NCBI GenBank assembly: GCA_003254925.1
Contig: QANZ01044835.1
Location: 200,751 to 264,750 of the forward strand
Origin: Chamaecrista fasciculata
Taxonomy: Eukaryota > Streptophyta > Magnoliopsida > Fabales > Fabaceae
Length of the DNA: 64,000 nucleotides
Direction: 5' to 3'
Shown here: piece by piece, positions 1 through 11,905 of the stretch
Layout of the letters: each line of letters begins with the position of its first letter
Position numbering within the stretch: the first letter of the stretch is position 1
Position numbers and translations under genes: made by a program
Notes under the pieces: model-generated
Database searches by the model: none
Told to the model about the DNA's origin: nothing
What the model saw: only the letters and a program-made list of their open reading frames with translations

Positions 1-49
1 GTCGTTGGTGGTGCTGATTAGAGGGATCTTCTCCACCTTTCATGTCCAT
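1..49 (-). CDS. NF-YB paralogue, exon 1 only (gene cut by window edge; array copy A)
   Basis: Reading leftward from the ATG at 49, the sequence encodes MDMKGGEDPSNQHHQR. This closely matches exon 1 of the intact NF-YB gene at 15549-16549 (MDIKGGEHPSSQHHERF). About 200 bp of upstream sequence, including the TATA box and its spacing to the ATG, is also shared with that gene (compare 50-240 with 16550-16710). The histone-fold exon would lie to the left of base 1, so I cannot say whether this copy is intact. By homology it is a further member of the NF-YB tandem array, and it lies left of the LEC1-type gene rather than beside the other copies. Confidence 0.7.
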   Translation of the reverse strand, partial: MDMKGGEDPSNQHHQR

Positions 50-151
50 CACCCACAAATTTCTTTCAAAATGAGAAGATTGACCCAAAGGGGTTAAGGA
101 GAAGAAAGGATTAAGAAGAAGAAGTAGTGAGGGTCTTGACACCAAAATCAC

Positions 152-160
152 TATTTTATA
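152..160 (-). promoter_or_regulatory. TATA box of NF-YB copy A
   Basis: The minus strand reads TATAAAATA about 105 bp upstream of the ATG at 49. The same box at the same spacing stands before the intact copy (16654-16662), so the promoter was duplicated with the gene. Confidence 0.6.
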
Positions 161-684
161 GAGTGAAGTGAGGGTGAGGCTGAGAGTATGTACATTTAAG
201 TGATAGAACATTTTAGAGAAATTGAACCTCTAATTTTAACGCCTCTTCTTTCTCTTCAAAAACATGAATGATCCTAACAAGAAAGGGATTTGAAGGAGCA
301 ATTCATGCACACGAGAAATTGACATCAAATGAGCTTGATGCAATATAATCCAACTTGATATATGGGCTCTTCCCATAGATCATTCAGTTATTTGTTTCTA
401 TATGGTGGCTTGCATTCTCATTGTTGCTTTGGATCCTTTCCTATTTCATTTTTGGGTCAATCTGACCTTTGTTTATTCAGCAACCCAACCCCCGTAGAAT
501 TTCGCAAGTAATTAAACGATACCAACCCGTGAATAAGATCTATTTTAACAGCTTTATGTACAGTCAAAAAATTCATTTCATCACTCATGTAACTTTTATT
601 GCTATTATAATTGTTATTTTTCCTCTCTTAATTCCAAAATGTCACAAAACATAGCCCTATCCATTTCCCAAACAGCATGAATAA
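161..684. other. Intergenic; duplicated upstream sequence
   Basis: Up to about 240 this is NF-YB promoter-flanking sequence shared with 16660-16720. Bases 300-460 match 11905-12055 (the stretch around the GGGCTCTTCC motif), a second duplicated block. No gene seen. Confidence 0.6.
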
Positions 685-693
685 TTTGATATT

Positions 694-1566
694 GGTCAAA
701 ATCTCATTTTGGTCTCTAATATTTACTTTAAATTTTGTTTTGATGCCTAATTTTTTCTATTCCGTTTTGATCCTTAATGTTTTCTAACAGTTCTGTTTTG
801 GTCCATGACTATTGAAAATGTAGTTATATGTTTTTAATTTTAAGTTTGAATGCGACAAAAGTTGGAGCTATTGGTTACTCTTAATTAATAAGTTCTTTCT
901 TTGTCCATTTTGCATCGTTGGAAAACGAGATCAAACCGGACTTGAAATCAAGCTTGAAAGTACTGAGTCACTCATTTCATAAAGTTTGTCAAATCTCTCT
1001 CATTTCAAGTTTGAAAGTGGCAAAATCGGAGTTATGAGTCAATCTAGACGAGAAATTTTCTCTCTATAGCTTTTGCCAAACATGTCAAATAATATTACTC
1101 CAGAAGTTGGAATTGATATTTAGACCACACCCACTTTTGGAATACTATTTCACCATGTTTGCCAATTGATCGTCCCAACTAGCTAGACAATAAAAGAACT
1201 CATCGAGAGTGACTCGTAGCTCCAATATCGTGACATTCAACTTTAAAATGAAAGATATATGACCAATTTCAACAAAAAAACCCACTTTCGAGTATGATTT
1301 TGGGCCCGATTTGACCTCGTCTGCAAATCACCACAACTTGGAAGTGAAAGAACTCGTTAAGAGCAACTCGTAACTCTGATTTTGTCACATTTTGATTTGA
1401 AACAAGAGAAATATGATAACATTCACTAGTTGGAGACCAATTGTAACACTTATTATAGACCAAAACAAAACTATTGAGAAACATTAACAACCAAAACAGA
1501 ACAAAAGAAATTAGGGAGCAAAATGAAATTTAGGGAAAGATTAAGGACCAAAATATGGTTTTGACC
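694..1566. mobile_element. Mutator-type foldback element, 873 bp
   Basis: The ends are long imperfect inverted repeats (left GGTCAAAATCTCATTTTGG; right ends in CCATATTTTGG-type sequence on the other strand). The flanks are TTTGATATT (685-693) and TTTGATTTT (1567-1575), a 9-bp target duplication with one mismatch. Nine-base duplications are typical of Mutator-like elements. There is no transposase, so it is non-autonomous. Diverged arms of the same family occur at 14395-14720, 53650-54980 and 62330-62600. Confidence 0.7.
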
Positions 1567-1575
1567 TTTGATTTT

Positions 1576-3055
1576 TATCAAAGTAATAATTGTTTGATAT
1601 TTAAAAGGTTTATTATTTTAATTATCAAAATTGAAATTATATATATATATAAGTTTTGAATTTATTAATTTATTTGATTAAATTGAATTATGAAACGAAG
1701 TTTAATTATTAAGATGATGACACAATATTAACAATTGCTCATATAGAAGTTATATATATTAGGCTAATTAATTGATTGTTTCTACATGATATTCTTAATT
1801 CTGCTTCATTATATTGATAGATGTTCTTATTTATTTTATAACTATCATGTAATTTTTTTTAATTAACTTGTTAATGAATACATACGAAAGATAAAAGATA
1901 AAGTTGATTGAAAAAAATATATTTTTGAGACACAAATGAGTAAACCAGGCCGCAAACAATTGAATTTTTTTTATTTCAGGTTAAAATCTCATTTTGGTTC
2001 TCAAACTAAAGGGTAAGTTTCATTTTAGATCTTAAACTATATTTTGTTCTGTTTCAGTCCTCAAACTTTCACATTTGTTTCGTTTGGTCCCAAAGTGTAA
2101 TTTTGCTGGGTTTCTCCTGTTATTTATAACCTTGACAATTGAGATTGACCTATAAAGCATGGACACTTCATGTCCAAGGCGTGTCACCGTGTCAGACACG
2201 TATTTGTGTCTGTCACCCGTACGACACCCACACGACACATATTCATAAGTTTAAGAATATAAAATCAATTTCTATAACTTTAATATGACAAATAATAGAA
2301 AATAATGACACATATGGCATATATTATGAATAGATATTCTAATTCTTAAAGTTATTTACTCTTTCTTTTTTTGGTTTCTCTGTAAAGATGTTGCTTTGGT
2401 GGGGAATAATAAGGCCTGAGGGCTTATAAATATGTGCAAGGTTTCCCTAATTTTTTTTTTTGAGTTGGGGATTCTGTTGAGAGACTCTCCTTATGTGGGT
2501 TGCATTTGGACTAGTCAAAATGAAGGCTAGGTGTCTACGAAAAAAAAAAAAACAGATGAAGGCTAGGTGATTGGATAGGAAAAAAAATTTGTGACACCAA
2601 TTCGATTAATTTTGTCACAACTTGTTCATTACAAATTTTAGGTAAATCTAAAAAAAAACTAGCTAGCAAAATGAATATTGGTTGAATTCTCAAATTAATC
2701 ATAAATATATATATTTTCCTAAGTTTATTTCGATTCTAAATATTTCAGAAGTTTCATATTATTTTTAAATGTGTTTATTTAGTTTCAGTTTACTACTAAA
2801 TTATTGAATTATTGAACTACGTTAAAGTTTTTTTTGGTGTGTATTGCTTCTTTTCCTTTTCTTTATTTTGTTTTGTGGATAACTTGGAGGAGAGGGGTGT
2901 GAGGAAGGGAAGATTTTATGATAAAGTGAGATGATGTAAGATTTTAAATGGGAAGAAGATTTGTTGGATTTATTCCTCGAAGTCCAACATTGGGTAACTT
3001 GGAGGTGAGGGGTGTGGGGCAGCTTATATGAATAGTGAGAGTTTTATGAGTTTCT
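1576..3055. other. AT-rich intergenic DNA with one foldback arm
   Basis: Bases 1978-2140 are one arm of the foldback family that is complete at 15015-15524. The rest is AT-rich with homopolymer runs. No gene, RNA gene or further element recognised. Confidence 0.5.
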
Positions 3056-3460
3056 ATATTACCCTACAACATTTTTAGCGATCTGCAACATTTGAAAACT
3101 GTTACGAAATGTCAAAAAATTGTTGCTTGTCAATTTTTGTAACATTTTTCGAGGGGTTGCATCCGCTCATGTTGCCTTTGGTAAAGGCAACATTTTTAGA
3201 AGTGAAGGCAACACTCGTATAGACAACACTTTATCTTTCACTTGTAACATTTTTAGACTGTTGCAGCAATTTAAGGTGACACTTATAAACTGTTGCAATC
3301 TAGCAACTGCAACACTAAACATTTCTTCTGCAACGTTAGTGAACTGTTGCAAATAAATTTAAGGTGACATTTATAAACTGTTCCAATACCATTTTTGCCA
3401 ACATGTATAAATTGTTTCAAATTCAATTTTAGGCAACACTTATGAATGTTGCAAATCAAT
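3056..3460. repeat. Degenerate repeat rich in GCAACA / TGTTGC
   Basis: Many short, spaced copies of GCAACA and its complement TGTTGC occur on both strands, with phrases such as ACTGTTGCAA and AAGGCAACA. Short open frames here run through repeat units and do not look like genes. It resembles a decayed plant DNA-transposon end; the family is not identified. Confidence 0.5.
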
Positions 3461-4406
3461 TTAATTAATTGTTTTAATTTTAAAATGCACCTTTTTTATA
3501 ATTTTAATTTTTATTGAAATATTTTTATTTTATATATTTGATTTTCATCAATTTATCTATTCAATGATCCAATAATAAAAAATATCTACAACACATAATT
3601 ATAAATTCAATCATATATTTTACTATTAATATGTAATTACAAGATCTATAAATTGTTTAATCAAATTAAACTTCATAAATCTTCCCACTATATAAGTCCA
3701 CATCATATCCTCAACATCATACATCTTCTCACTCTATAAAAATCAATATTGACATTTTTCATATTCCCCCTTAACATAGCTACTGAAACACGTTTAGCCC
3801 ATGATGCTGCAATGACTCACTGCTCTGCCCAATCACAAGATAACAAACAATAAATCAGATGACATTATTTCATTAAATCAAAAGTCAGCAGCCATTGAAA
3901 CACTAGCCAGAAAAATATCGTTTTGCGGTGTTGAAAATTGGCAAGGAAGAAGCAAGAGAAATGAATTGCTAACCTTTTGCAGGACTATCAAATATAATAT
4001 AATCACATCTTCATTCTGAAAACAAATGAAAAAAAAGGTTACAGATGAGATTTACTTAATTTAAAAGTACAAGATACACTAGGTGTTATTTACCAACATG
4101 ATAAATCAAGATAAGTGCAACCATATGTTTAATTGAAGGGCAAGTACATCATAAAAGTTTAATTGAAGCAATGTACTACAAGCTAGGGTAGCTTTATAAT
4201 GGGACTCGTTTTTATATCAAACTTTCCATCAACAAGCATATCAAGTAATACGTTTAAAAGGCTTTAGCTGGAATTCCATTGGCAAAAATCCAACAGCAGA
4301 CTTTGCAATGTCTGGTAACCTTTTCTAGCAAGAGCTCTAAATGCAGCCTGCAATAGTTTGGAACAGTGAAGTCACTTGAAATAGCAACACATACAGAAAG
4401 CCCCAA
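3461..4406. other. AT-rich intergenic DNA
   Basis: No gene or element boundary recognised. Confidence 0.4.
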
Positions 4407-4415
4407 TAAAAAGTT

Positions 4416-5617
4416 GGGTATAATGCACTTTGGTACTCTGTGGTTAGGACCGAATCCACTTTGGTATCCTGAAAGACAAAATTTGACATTTTGGTACTCT
4501 GAAGTTTGTGCCGTTAGCACTTTGGTACCCTGTGGTTATTTTCTGTCAAGATTTAACGGAAAATTGTTAGCACTTTTGCAAAAATTACAAAATTCCCCCA
4601 AATTGTTTCAAAATTTTCAAAAATTTCCCTAGATCATAATATTTGAGGACTAAAATGAAAATTATAACAAATTTTTGGGGTCAAAATGCAATTATGAAAA
4701 ATTTTGGAAAAAGAATAAAATTATAGATTAGTCCTAAATCTAGAAAATAAATACAGTTTAGTCCTAAAACTGCGTGGTTCGATGATGATAAGATTAACTT
4801 CACAAACATTTTACAAAAATTACAGAATGCCCCTAAATAGTTTCAAGATTTACAAAAAAAGTCCCTAAAACATGATATTTGAGGAATAAAATAGAAATTA
4901 AAAAAAAATTTTGGGTCAAAATGTAATTTTAGAAAATATAAAAAATAGATAATTACATATCAGTCCTAAATCTGGAAAATAAATACAATTTAGTCCTACC
5001 CCTATTCAAATACAATTACTTAAATGAAATTTGAAAGTAAACTTGAATAATTTGAAGAATATTCCCATTAATTAATTTACAATTTAAATAATTAATATTT
5101 AGTTTCACTAAATAATTTAATAAATTACTAAAATAATTTTTTTTTTATGAAATTATAATAAAACTATAATTTTTTCATGCAAGTTATTCAAACTATTTGG
5201 GGGAATTCTGTAATTTTCGCAAAAAATTTATAAAGTGCATCTTCTCACCATCGAACCACACAATTTTGGAACTAAACTGCATTTTTTTTCCAAATTTAAG
5301 ACTAATCTGTAATTTTATTCTGTTTCCATTATTTTTCATAATTCCATTTTGACCCCAAAATTTTGTTATAATTTTCATTTTAGTCCTCAAATATTATGAT
5401 CTAGAGATGTTTTTGAAAATTTTGAAACTATTTTGGGGCATTTTGTAATTTTTGCAAAATTGCGAACAATTTTTCATTAGATGTAGACGGAAAATAACCA
5501 CAGGGTACCAAAGTGCTAACGGCGTAAACCTCAGGGTACCAAAGTATCAAATTTTGTCTTTTAGGGTACCAAAGTGGATTCGGTCCTAACCACAGGATAC
5601 CAAAGTGAATTTTACCC
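4416..5617. mobile_element. Mutator-type foldback element, 1.2 kb, TTTGGTACCCTG family
   Basis: The two ends are inverted copies of a unit that repeats ACTTTGGTA(C/T)CCTGTGG. Both arms continue inward as 300-bp subunits (about 4560-5030 and 5190-5480). The flanks are identical 9-mers, TAAAAAGTT at 4407-4415 and 5618-5626, a perfect target duplication. No transposase frame. Related copies or fragments are at 26085-26540, 28647-28862, 37760-42271, 44513-44984 and 61390-61890, so this is one of the most active families in the window. Confidence 0.8.
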
Positions 5618-5626
5618 TAAAAAGTT

Positions 5627-6764
5627 TAATTAAACTATTAGTCAATGAGTGCAAAGGTGCTTGGGTAGTTATAAGAGACGGTTTATAATTTTTTCGTTAA
5701 AAATTTTATCGAGGGTTTGGAATTTTTCAATAAGACCGTTTAGTAAGTCTTGAAGCACCGAACTACTTTTTTTTTTTTTTGGCCAACAAGCACCGAACTA
5801 CTTTAAATTTCTTTTTTGTGTGTATTTCTCATTTTTCTCTTCCTTTATGTTTTGTGGGTTGTGCTTCTCCCCAACACAAATGAGGTTAAATGGAATCTCA
5901 AAAGTGTGTTACTCATTTCACAATTAAATAAACGAAATTTGTCATATATCTCTCATTTAAATTCCAAATGTAAGGAGTTTGGAGTTACAAATTAATCTTA
6001 ACGAGTAATTTTTTTTTGTGTGTTATTGAAACCATCAACAAATAAACTTAAATAAAAATTGAAAGTGAATTTAGAACAAAAAGTAAAATGATAAAAAATT
6101 GATTTAATGAGATATAGGAGAGAGAAAAAAGAAAAGGTTAAGGAATGGAGTGACATGGTGCGTTTTCACACGATGTGGGTTAAACATGAATAATTGATTG
6201 CATTAATAGGAGTGTATCTGTTGAAGTTTATATATGTTAATAAATTATATCAAGATTTGGTAAAGATTTAATATTGTCTTCATTCATATCTCTCTTCTTT
6301 TTCTCTTTTTTATTTTTACTCACATTTACCATATTTAAATTATATTGTACTTCGGCCGATCCATTCGATTATAATTCCTTATTCTTCAACAATACCTCAT
6401 CCAACTTATACTTTATCATCTAATTCACTCCCCAGATAAACATAATCATTTTGACAGTGCTAGACAACACAAAACATGTGAATAGCATAAAATCAGTTAG
6501 TATTTGATCATTCTAATAAAAACAAGCAAATATGATGCCTCTACTTTTTAGTTTTTATGACATGGCAATCACTAAGTCGAGTTTAATATAAATGCAATAT
6601 GATTTTAAGAATAATAAGTACAAGAGGGGTTATGATTATATATATTTATAAAATAACTAAGTGTCATTTTAAGAAGTGATTAAATAATCATTAAAGTAAA
6701 AATAATATAACTAATTTCTTAAAACCAGCAAATGATGAAAGGGCAATGCTATAAACTCTTGATA
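5627..6764. other. AT-rich intergenic DNA
   Basis: No gene, RNA or clear element seen. Confidence 0.4.
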
Positions 6765-6772
6765 GATAGAGC

Positions 6773-6958
6773 CATGGTTGCAAATTGCGAGTGCGGTTGC
6801 GGATGCGGTTGCATTGCGTTTACTGCGATTGTGGGTGTTGCAATATAGGTTGCGACTGTTGCGGTGTAGTCATTGCGGTCTGATGCGGGTTGCGGCCACC
6901 ACCGCAACAGCAATATTGCGGGCGCAATTGCGGTTGCGGACCGCAATTTGCAACCATG
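6773..6958. mobile_element. GC-rich palindromic hAT-type miniature element, 186 bp
   Basis: The ends are perfect inverted repeats (CATGGTTGCAAATTGCG and its complement). The interior is built of TTGCGG-type words that also fold back. The flanks are identical 8-mers, GATAGAGC at 6765-6772 and 6959-6966. Eight-base duplications point to the hAT superfamily. Its base composition is far more GC-rich than its surroundings. Open frames here on both strands are artefacts of the palindrome. Confidence 0.8.
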
Positions 6959-7046
6959 GATAGAGCTATCCTTTTTTTCTTTCTAGTTTGACACGAATTT
7001 CAATAAAAATTAATTCAAAAGTAAGAAAAATTAAAGAAAAACCATA

Positions 7047-7320
7047 CTCCCTCCGGTTCTGAATATCTAGTGTTTGAGAAAATCATTTTTGTTCCAAAAT
7101 ATCTGATGTTTTATAAATTCAAGAGAGCATTAATTATTTTTTTACCATTCTACCCCTATTAAATATAGTAAAGTCATAAATGTATAAACATTTTCCAAGT
7201 AATTTAATAGGGATAGTTTAGTCATTTTACTTCATTTTTCTCTTCATTCTATGTTAGCTAATCATTTTCTTAATCTGTGTGTAGAAACCTTAAACACCAG
7301 ATATATAGAACCAGAGGGAG
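7047..7320. mobile_element. Stowaway-like miniature element (Tc1/mariner)
   Basis: It begins CTCCCTCCGG and ends CCAGAGGGAG as inverted repeats and is flanked by TA on both sides, the usual Stowaway signature. It lies about 480 bp beyond the stop codon of the LEC1-type gene. Relatives occur at 10271-10547, 55814-56387 and 56053-56327. Confidence 0.8.
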
Positions 7321-7322
7321 TA

Positions 7323-7801
7323 CAAAAGAAGATAGAGATAGAAACAAAATTAAGGATTGTTCTCATTTCCCATGATGAAATAAACGCTACTTTTTTGCTT
7401 AGGTCATCAAAGTTGTTAAAATGTTAAAACTTAAGATCACGATTGGCAAATGACAAGTGAAAGTAGGACAACATTAACAAATAACACCATCAAATAAGAC
7501 TTATAAAAAGGGTTGAGAGAACATTTCTAAACACAATGGACACTTTCATAAACTTACCAAATAGCAAATCTATTTGTAATCTAAAGGCAGATTTCCATTG
7601 ATTGCCAATCTAATAAACCAGCAATTGACATACTAAACATAGTAAATAGCAATTCAAAGACAACATTGTTTTTTTCTTAAAAAAAAAAATCTCTAGCATA
7701 TTCCATATATTTTTTTTAATGCCAATAAGCGTAGCTCTCTCAATGTTTCAAAGCTTAAAATGACTATGGAATATGCATATATATCCTCAATCTGACCCAT
7801 C
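7323..7801. other. 3' flank of the LEC1-type gene
   Basis: AT-rich sequence that should hold the 3' UTR and polyadenylation region of the minus-strand gene. No single polyadenylation site can be chosen by eye. Confidence 0.4.
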
Positions 7802-9883
7802 TTATTGAGGATGACCATGTCTCATCAAATGACCATAAGGATCATTGTACATAGGAGCACCACTTCCACTACTAGAGCTACCATCACCATAGTACATATG
7901 GGCACCATTTCCACTACTAGAGCTACCATCACCATACCCAACATCCCCATAGTAGTACCCATTCATTTCAATCTGATTCGGACTCTCCGGAAAACTCGAC
8001 CGGGAATAAGAAGTGGGAGGCGGAGGAAGAAAAACTTTAGGAGGTTGTGGAGGCATCACATGATGAGGAACACATGAACTCGAGGCTTTACTATTATTAC
8101 CATTTACATTGTCACGATAGTAACTTAGGAAGAGAGAAAGAGGCCCGACGTAGTGGTCGAACCCGAGATTGTCGATTGCCCATAGTATGTCTTCAGCCGT
8201 CACTGTCTTGCGTTGCTCCTCCTTGCAACGTTGGTTAGCTTCATTCGTAATGAAGCTTATAAACTCAGAGACACACTGTTGCACTGTCTCCTTTGCATCA
8301 TCGGAGATCTTAGCATTTGATGGAAGAATTCGACGCATGATCCTCACCACATTTGCGACAGGCATGAATTGTTCTTGTTCCCTTCCTGGCACGCGTTGTT
8401 GCACCTCATTGTTGTTAGGGTTTGTTGGATCTACGTTGTTTCCACCTTTGCCCTCTTGCTCCAATGGACCTGAAACACCAAAAACCAGTGACGGAGCCAG
8501 AAATGTTAACAAGGGGGGCCAGAATTTTTTTTTTAACACTAAAGGGGGGCCGTTGGGATTATAATGCATACAATTAAATTATATTAGGACTAATTTGTAA
8601 TAACTACTAAAATTTGGGGGAGGGGGCCGTGGCCCCCACCAGCCCCCCTATCTCCGTGCCTGCCAAAAACCATTACATAATGTTATAATAGATTGGCTAA
8701 TTTGAATTCGATCTGGGTCACATACTTGATTACAGTGAGAGAGTCTCCCAACAAGATTAATTTAAATTGATTTTAGATACGGTTTAATAAAAAGAACTAA
8801 AAATTTTAAGTGATCAAAGACATGGATATATAAAAGAATTTTTATTTTATATAATTTAAAAGGAATAACACCCAAACCTTAAAAAAGTTCTAAATCTCTC
8901 ATGACTGTATGGTCAATATAAAAAAAAAAAAAAAATACCAATTTATATATGAAGTATTCTAATACCTGAAAACTAAAAGTCCCAGACAAGAATAAAAATT
9001 CAAAAGAATAACATAAAGAGATTTATATGATTTTGATGATGTGATGTGAGACTCATTTCGATCCTCTCTATAACTAATTCTTTCTTCAAAGTTCAAATTG
9101 CTTCCAATGAAAGAGAGGCATTAATGTTATTGTATAGGAGCGGAAGCGTCTTTTGGTCATATATCCCAAATAACCTTTAGGCAAAAAGTCAAAGTCTATT
9201 CCACTCCTTCCAGACTTCAATTCAATTCCCAATTCTCGATTTTCTACTAATATTTATGACTTCATTTTCTATGATTTCTTCGACAATCTTCAAATCACTA
9301 GACAACCAGATCTGTTTTTTCCAACGTGACCTTTTAATTATTGGTCATCAACATCATCATCATCTACGATGATGTTTGAGTTTGAAAAGAGTAAAATAAA
9401 AAGTATTACAGGATTAGAAAAAAAAACAAAACAAAATGATGTTTTGTACCTCTTACATGTGTGAAGAAGACACAGTCGGGGGATGAAGAAAAGCATCAAC
9501 AAAAAGATGACTCTTTGATGAAAAGTCGTTACAAATAAACCCATGGATACTCACTCACACATATAAACAAATTACACAATAGCATCGACTAACAAGGGGT
9601 TGATCCAATAAGCGATTTGATACCGTTTAAGTAAGATCTCGAATTCAAGACCTTGTGGATACGATCATCACTAATAGGAGACTCTCCCACATAGCCAAAT
9701 GTTCGACGTTGGTCGAATCAAAATCAGTGCGAGTAAAACCTCGAATACCAGGTGAGCAATCAAAAACAAATTAAACAATATCAAATCCAAAAATTTCTAC
9801 AGAAAGAGAGAGACAGAGAGTATACCAGAAGCAGGGAGTTCATATTGGGGTTGAGCAAGAAAGAAGGGACCTCCACCTTCCAT
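7802..9883 (-). CDS. LEC1-type NF-YB transcription factor subunit, two exons, 241 aa
   Basis: Exon 1 is 9883-9826 ([19 protein letters not shown] plus one base, donor G|GTATAC). Exon 2 is 8469-7802 (acceptor TTTCAG|GT), and the phases agree. Residues 49-138 form the NF-YB histone-fold domain, starting [12 protein letters not shown] and ending near [12 protein letters not shown] dimerises with NF-YC and joins NF-YA on CCAAT boxes in the nucleus. The word KISDDAKE carries Asp at residue 76, the position equivalent to Asp55 of Arabidopsis LEC1, which separates LEC1 types (embryo and seed regulators) from other NF-YBs that have Lys there. The C-terminal tail is rich in Pro, Gly, Ser and Tyr and holds a 15-residue unit ([15 protein letters not shown]) repeated once with two changes. 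The length is normal for LEC1/L1L proteins. The intron contains a hAT miniature element near the acceptor. Whether this is LEC1 or L1L cannot be settled without a tree. Confidence 0.88.
8486..8662. mobile_element. hAT-type miniature element in the LEC1-type intron
   Basis: A 177-bp element with imperfect terminal inverted repeats (CAGTGACGGAGCCAG against CAGGCACGGAGATAG, 11 of 15 matching). It is flanked by identical 8-mers CCAAAAAC at 8478-8485 and 8663-8670. The G-run interior (GGGGGGCC and its complement) is typical of short plant hAT derivatives. It lies only 16 bp upstream of the exon 2 acceptor at 8469, with one target-duplication copy in between. Confidence 0.85.
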
Positions 9884-10000
9884 AGCTTATAGATATTAAG
9901 AAAATGAGAAAGGAGAAAGCTAAGAAAATATGATATAGGAGAAGTATTAGTACTCAACTCAATACTCAGTGTGTGGTTTTATTCTACAGTAAAAACAAGT

Positions 10001-10007
10001 ATTTATA
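10001..10007 (-). promoter_or_regulatory. TATA box of the LEC1-type gene
   Basis: The minus strand reads CTATAAATAC about 118 bp upstream of the ATG at 9883, which implies a 5' leader of roughly 90 bases. Confidence 0.6.
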
Positions 10008-10270
10008 GATGGGGAGGGAGAAGAATAGGAAGGACAACTCAGACCATACCTGTCCTCAAAGCAAAACATTTACTAGAGCCTTGTCAGGATTTTAACAATA
10101 GTTATCTAAATTATAATCTCTTATAGTTGATTATTTATCATTGATAACATTATTATAAAAAAAATGTATTATACAATATTATTTCTCGTGAATAATGATT
10201 TTAAAAATAATTATTAATTATTGAGAATAATTTTATCGACTATTTATACCAACAACAAATTTGTTAACTA

Positions 10271-10547
10271 CTCCTTCCGATTTTGTATATCTGATGTTTA
10301 AGGTAAACACATATAGATTAAGGAAATGATTAGCTCACCTAAAATGAAGAGAAAAATGAGATAAAAAGACTAAATTATCCCTAATAGCAATACTTGGAAA
10401 ATGCTTATTCATTTATGACTCTACTATATTTAATAGGGATAGAATGGTAAAAAAATAATTAATGTTTTTTTGAATTTGTAAAACATAAGATATTTTGAAA
10501 TAAAAAAAGTTCTAAAAAAAAAAATAGATATTCAGAATCGAAGGGCA
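10271..10547. mobile_element. Stowaway-like element in the LEC1-type promoter region
   Basis: It begins CTCCTTCCGATT and ends with the imperfect complement AATCGAAGGGCA, with TA on both sides. It shares internal sequence with 7047-7320 and 56053-56327. It lies about 265 bp upstream of the TATA box of the LEC1-type gene. Confidence 0.7.
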
Positions 10548-10616
10548 TAGAAAATAATGAGTGTTGAAGCTAATTAACTAAAAATACTTATTTTTTTTAG
10601 TATTTGTCTGTATACA

Positions 10617-10890
10617 ACATGTTTGGTGGTCAACTCTTTACTCACCGAATTGTGAACTTCGACAAAACAAAGGATTAGTCGTTGACTGTCGGCCAACGGA
10701 TATCCGAGAGCTAGCACCTAGCCACCTAAACACTGATTTGCCAAAAAGTCTCGTATACATGATTGGTGGTCAACTCTCTACTCACTGATTGGTGATCTCC
10801 GACAAGATTAGGGATTAGTTGTTAGTTCCCGACCAACGAATATTCGAGAGCTGGCATCTAGTCATCCAAAAAGGGATAAGATAAACACTG
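10617..10890. repeat. Two diverged tandem copies of a ~130-bp unit
   Basis: The phrases GGTGGTCAACTC, CGAGAGCT and ACACTGATTTGCCAAAAA recur in the same order at about 10617-10747 and 10752-10890. Related words reappear near 12480-12600. Origin not identified. Confidence 0.6.
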
Positions 10891-11459
10891 ATTTGCCAAA
10901 AATTCTAAATACTCAATATATTTTCGTAGAAACTTCAACAAAATTTTCTTTTCTTTTTTCTTTTCTCATTTTCTAAACTTCTTTAAAAATTAAGAAAAAA
11001 GATACACTAACTTGTTAATATTTTTTTTATTATGTATCACTTTATCATATAAATAAAGTAATTATTTAAAACCAATTGAATTCCTATCTAAATATTATTT
11101 AAAAACTAAAAAAATAATAAAATAATAAAAACCTGTCGACTGTGTGACCACTAATACATTACAAAAAAAAAGTATTTTAATTACTATTTAAGAAAGTGTT
11201 TAATTGAAATTATGCCAGATCATTTATTGTTCAAGAAATTATGCCATATAGTAATTGTATAATGATTTAAACATATCTTGATATATATATATAATAATCC
11301 TTTTGGTATTAAGTAACTTCAAATTTTTGGGCCAATTATTTCATCCATGAGGTACCTACAATTCATCGAAGATGATTAACAAGTGAGTATATTATTGATG
11401 GTGGATACTCTATTTACAAAAGATATCTTGATATTTGAATTCTCTAATTTTAGTGCCTC

Positions 11460-11905
11460 ATCCTGGTCCGGGGTGTTCGCACCAGGTCTCCGATCCAGGT
11501 CCAAGTCTAGCTTTTCTAGACCCGACCTAACCCGGGCCAGTACACCTATTTTTTAAAAAAAGAATACTTTTTTTACTTTTTATTATATATATTTATATTT
11601 TCTATTAGTAAATATTTTTTAATTATAAGAAATACATATGTATTATTATTTTTATCAATTGTATATTAAAAAATACATCATAAAATGTATACTTAATCTC
11701 AACCAAACAAATAAATTTAACAAATAAATCAAATTAAATGTCTTCATTAATAAAAAATATTATTCAATTGATCCATAATTAATTTTTTTATCAATATATA
11801 TATACAAGGTAAAAAATATATAAAATTTTGACCCGACTGAACCAGATGACCCGCCCTAGCCTAGGTCTCAAGTCCATCCAAAACTCAACCCCTGTGCACC
11901 CCTAA
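11460..11905. mobile_element. Probable hAT-like foldback element
   Basis: Two short GC-rich ends (left near GGGGTGTTCGCACC, right ending TGTGCACCCCTA) enclose an AT-rich core. The CACCCCTA end resembles plant hAT non-autonomous termini. I could not fix a target duplication. Confidence 0.45.

Noticed and set aside
3120-3356. Overlapping 61- and 78-codon frames on both strands
   Set aside because: They read through the GCAACA repeat on both strands.
8169-8564. 131-codon plus-strand frame opposite the LEC1-type exon
   Set aside because: It is the antisense shadow of a conserved histone-fold exon.
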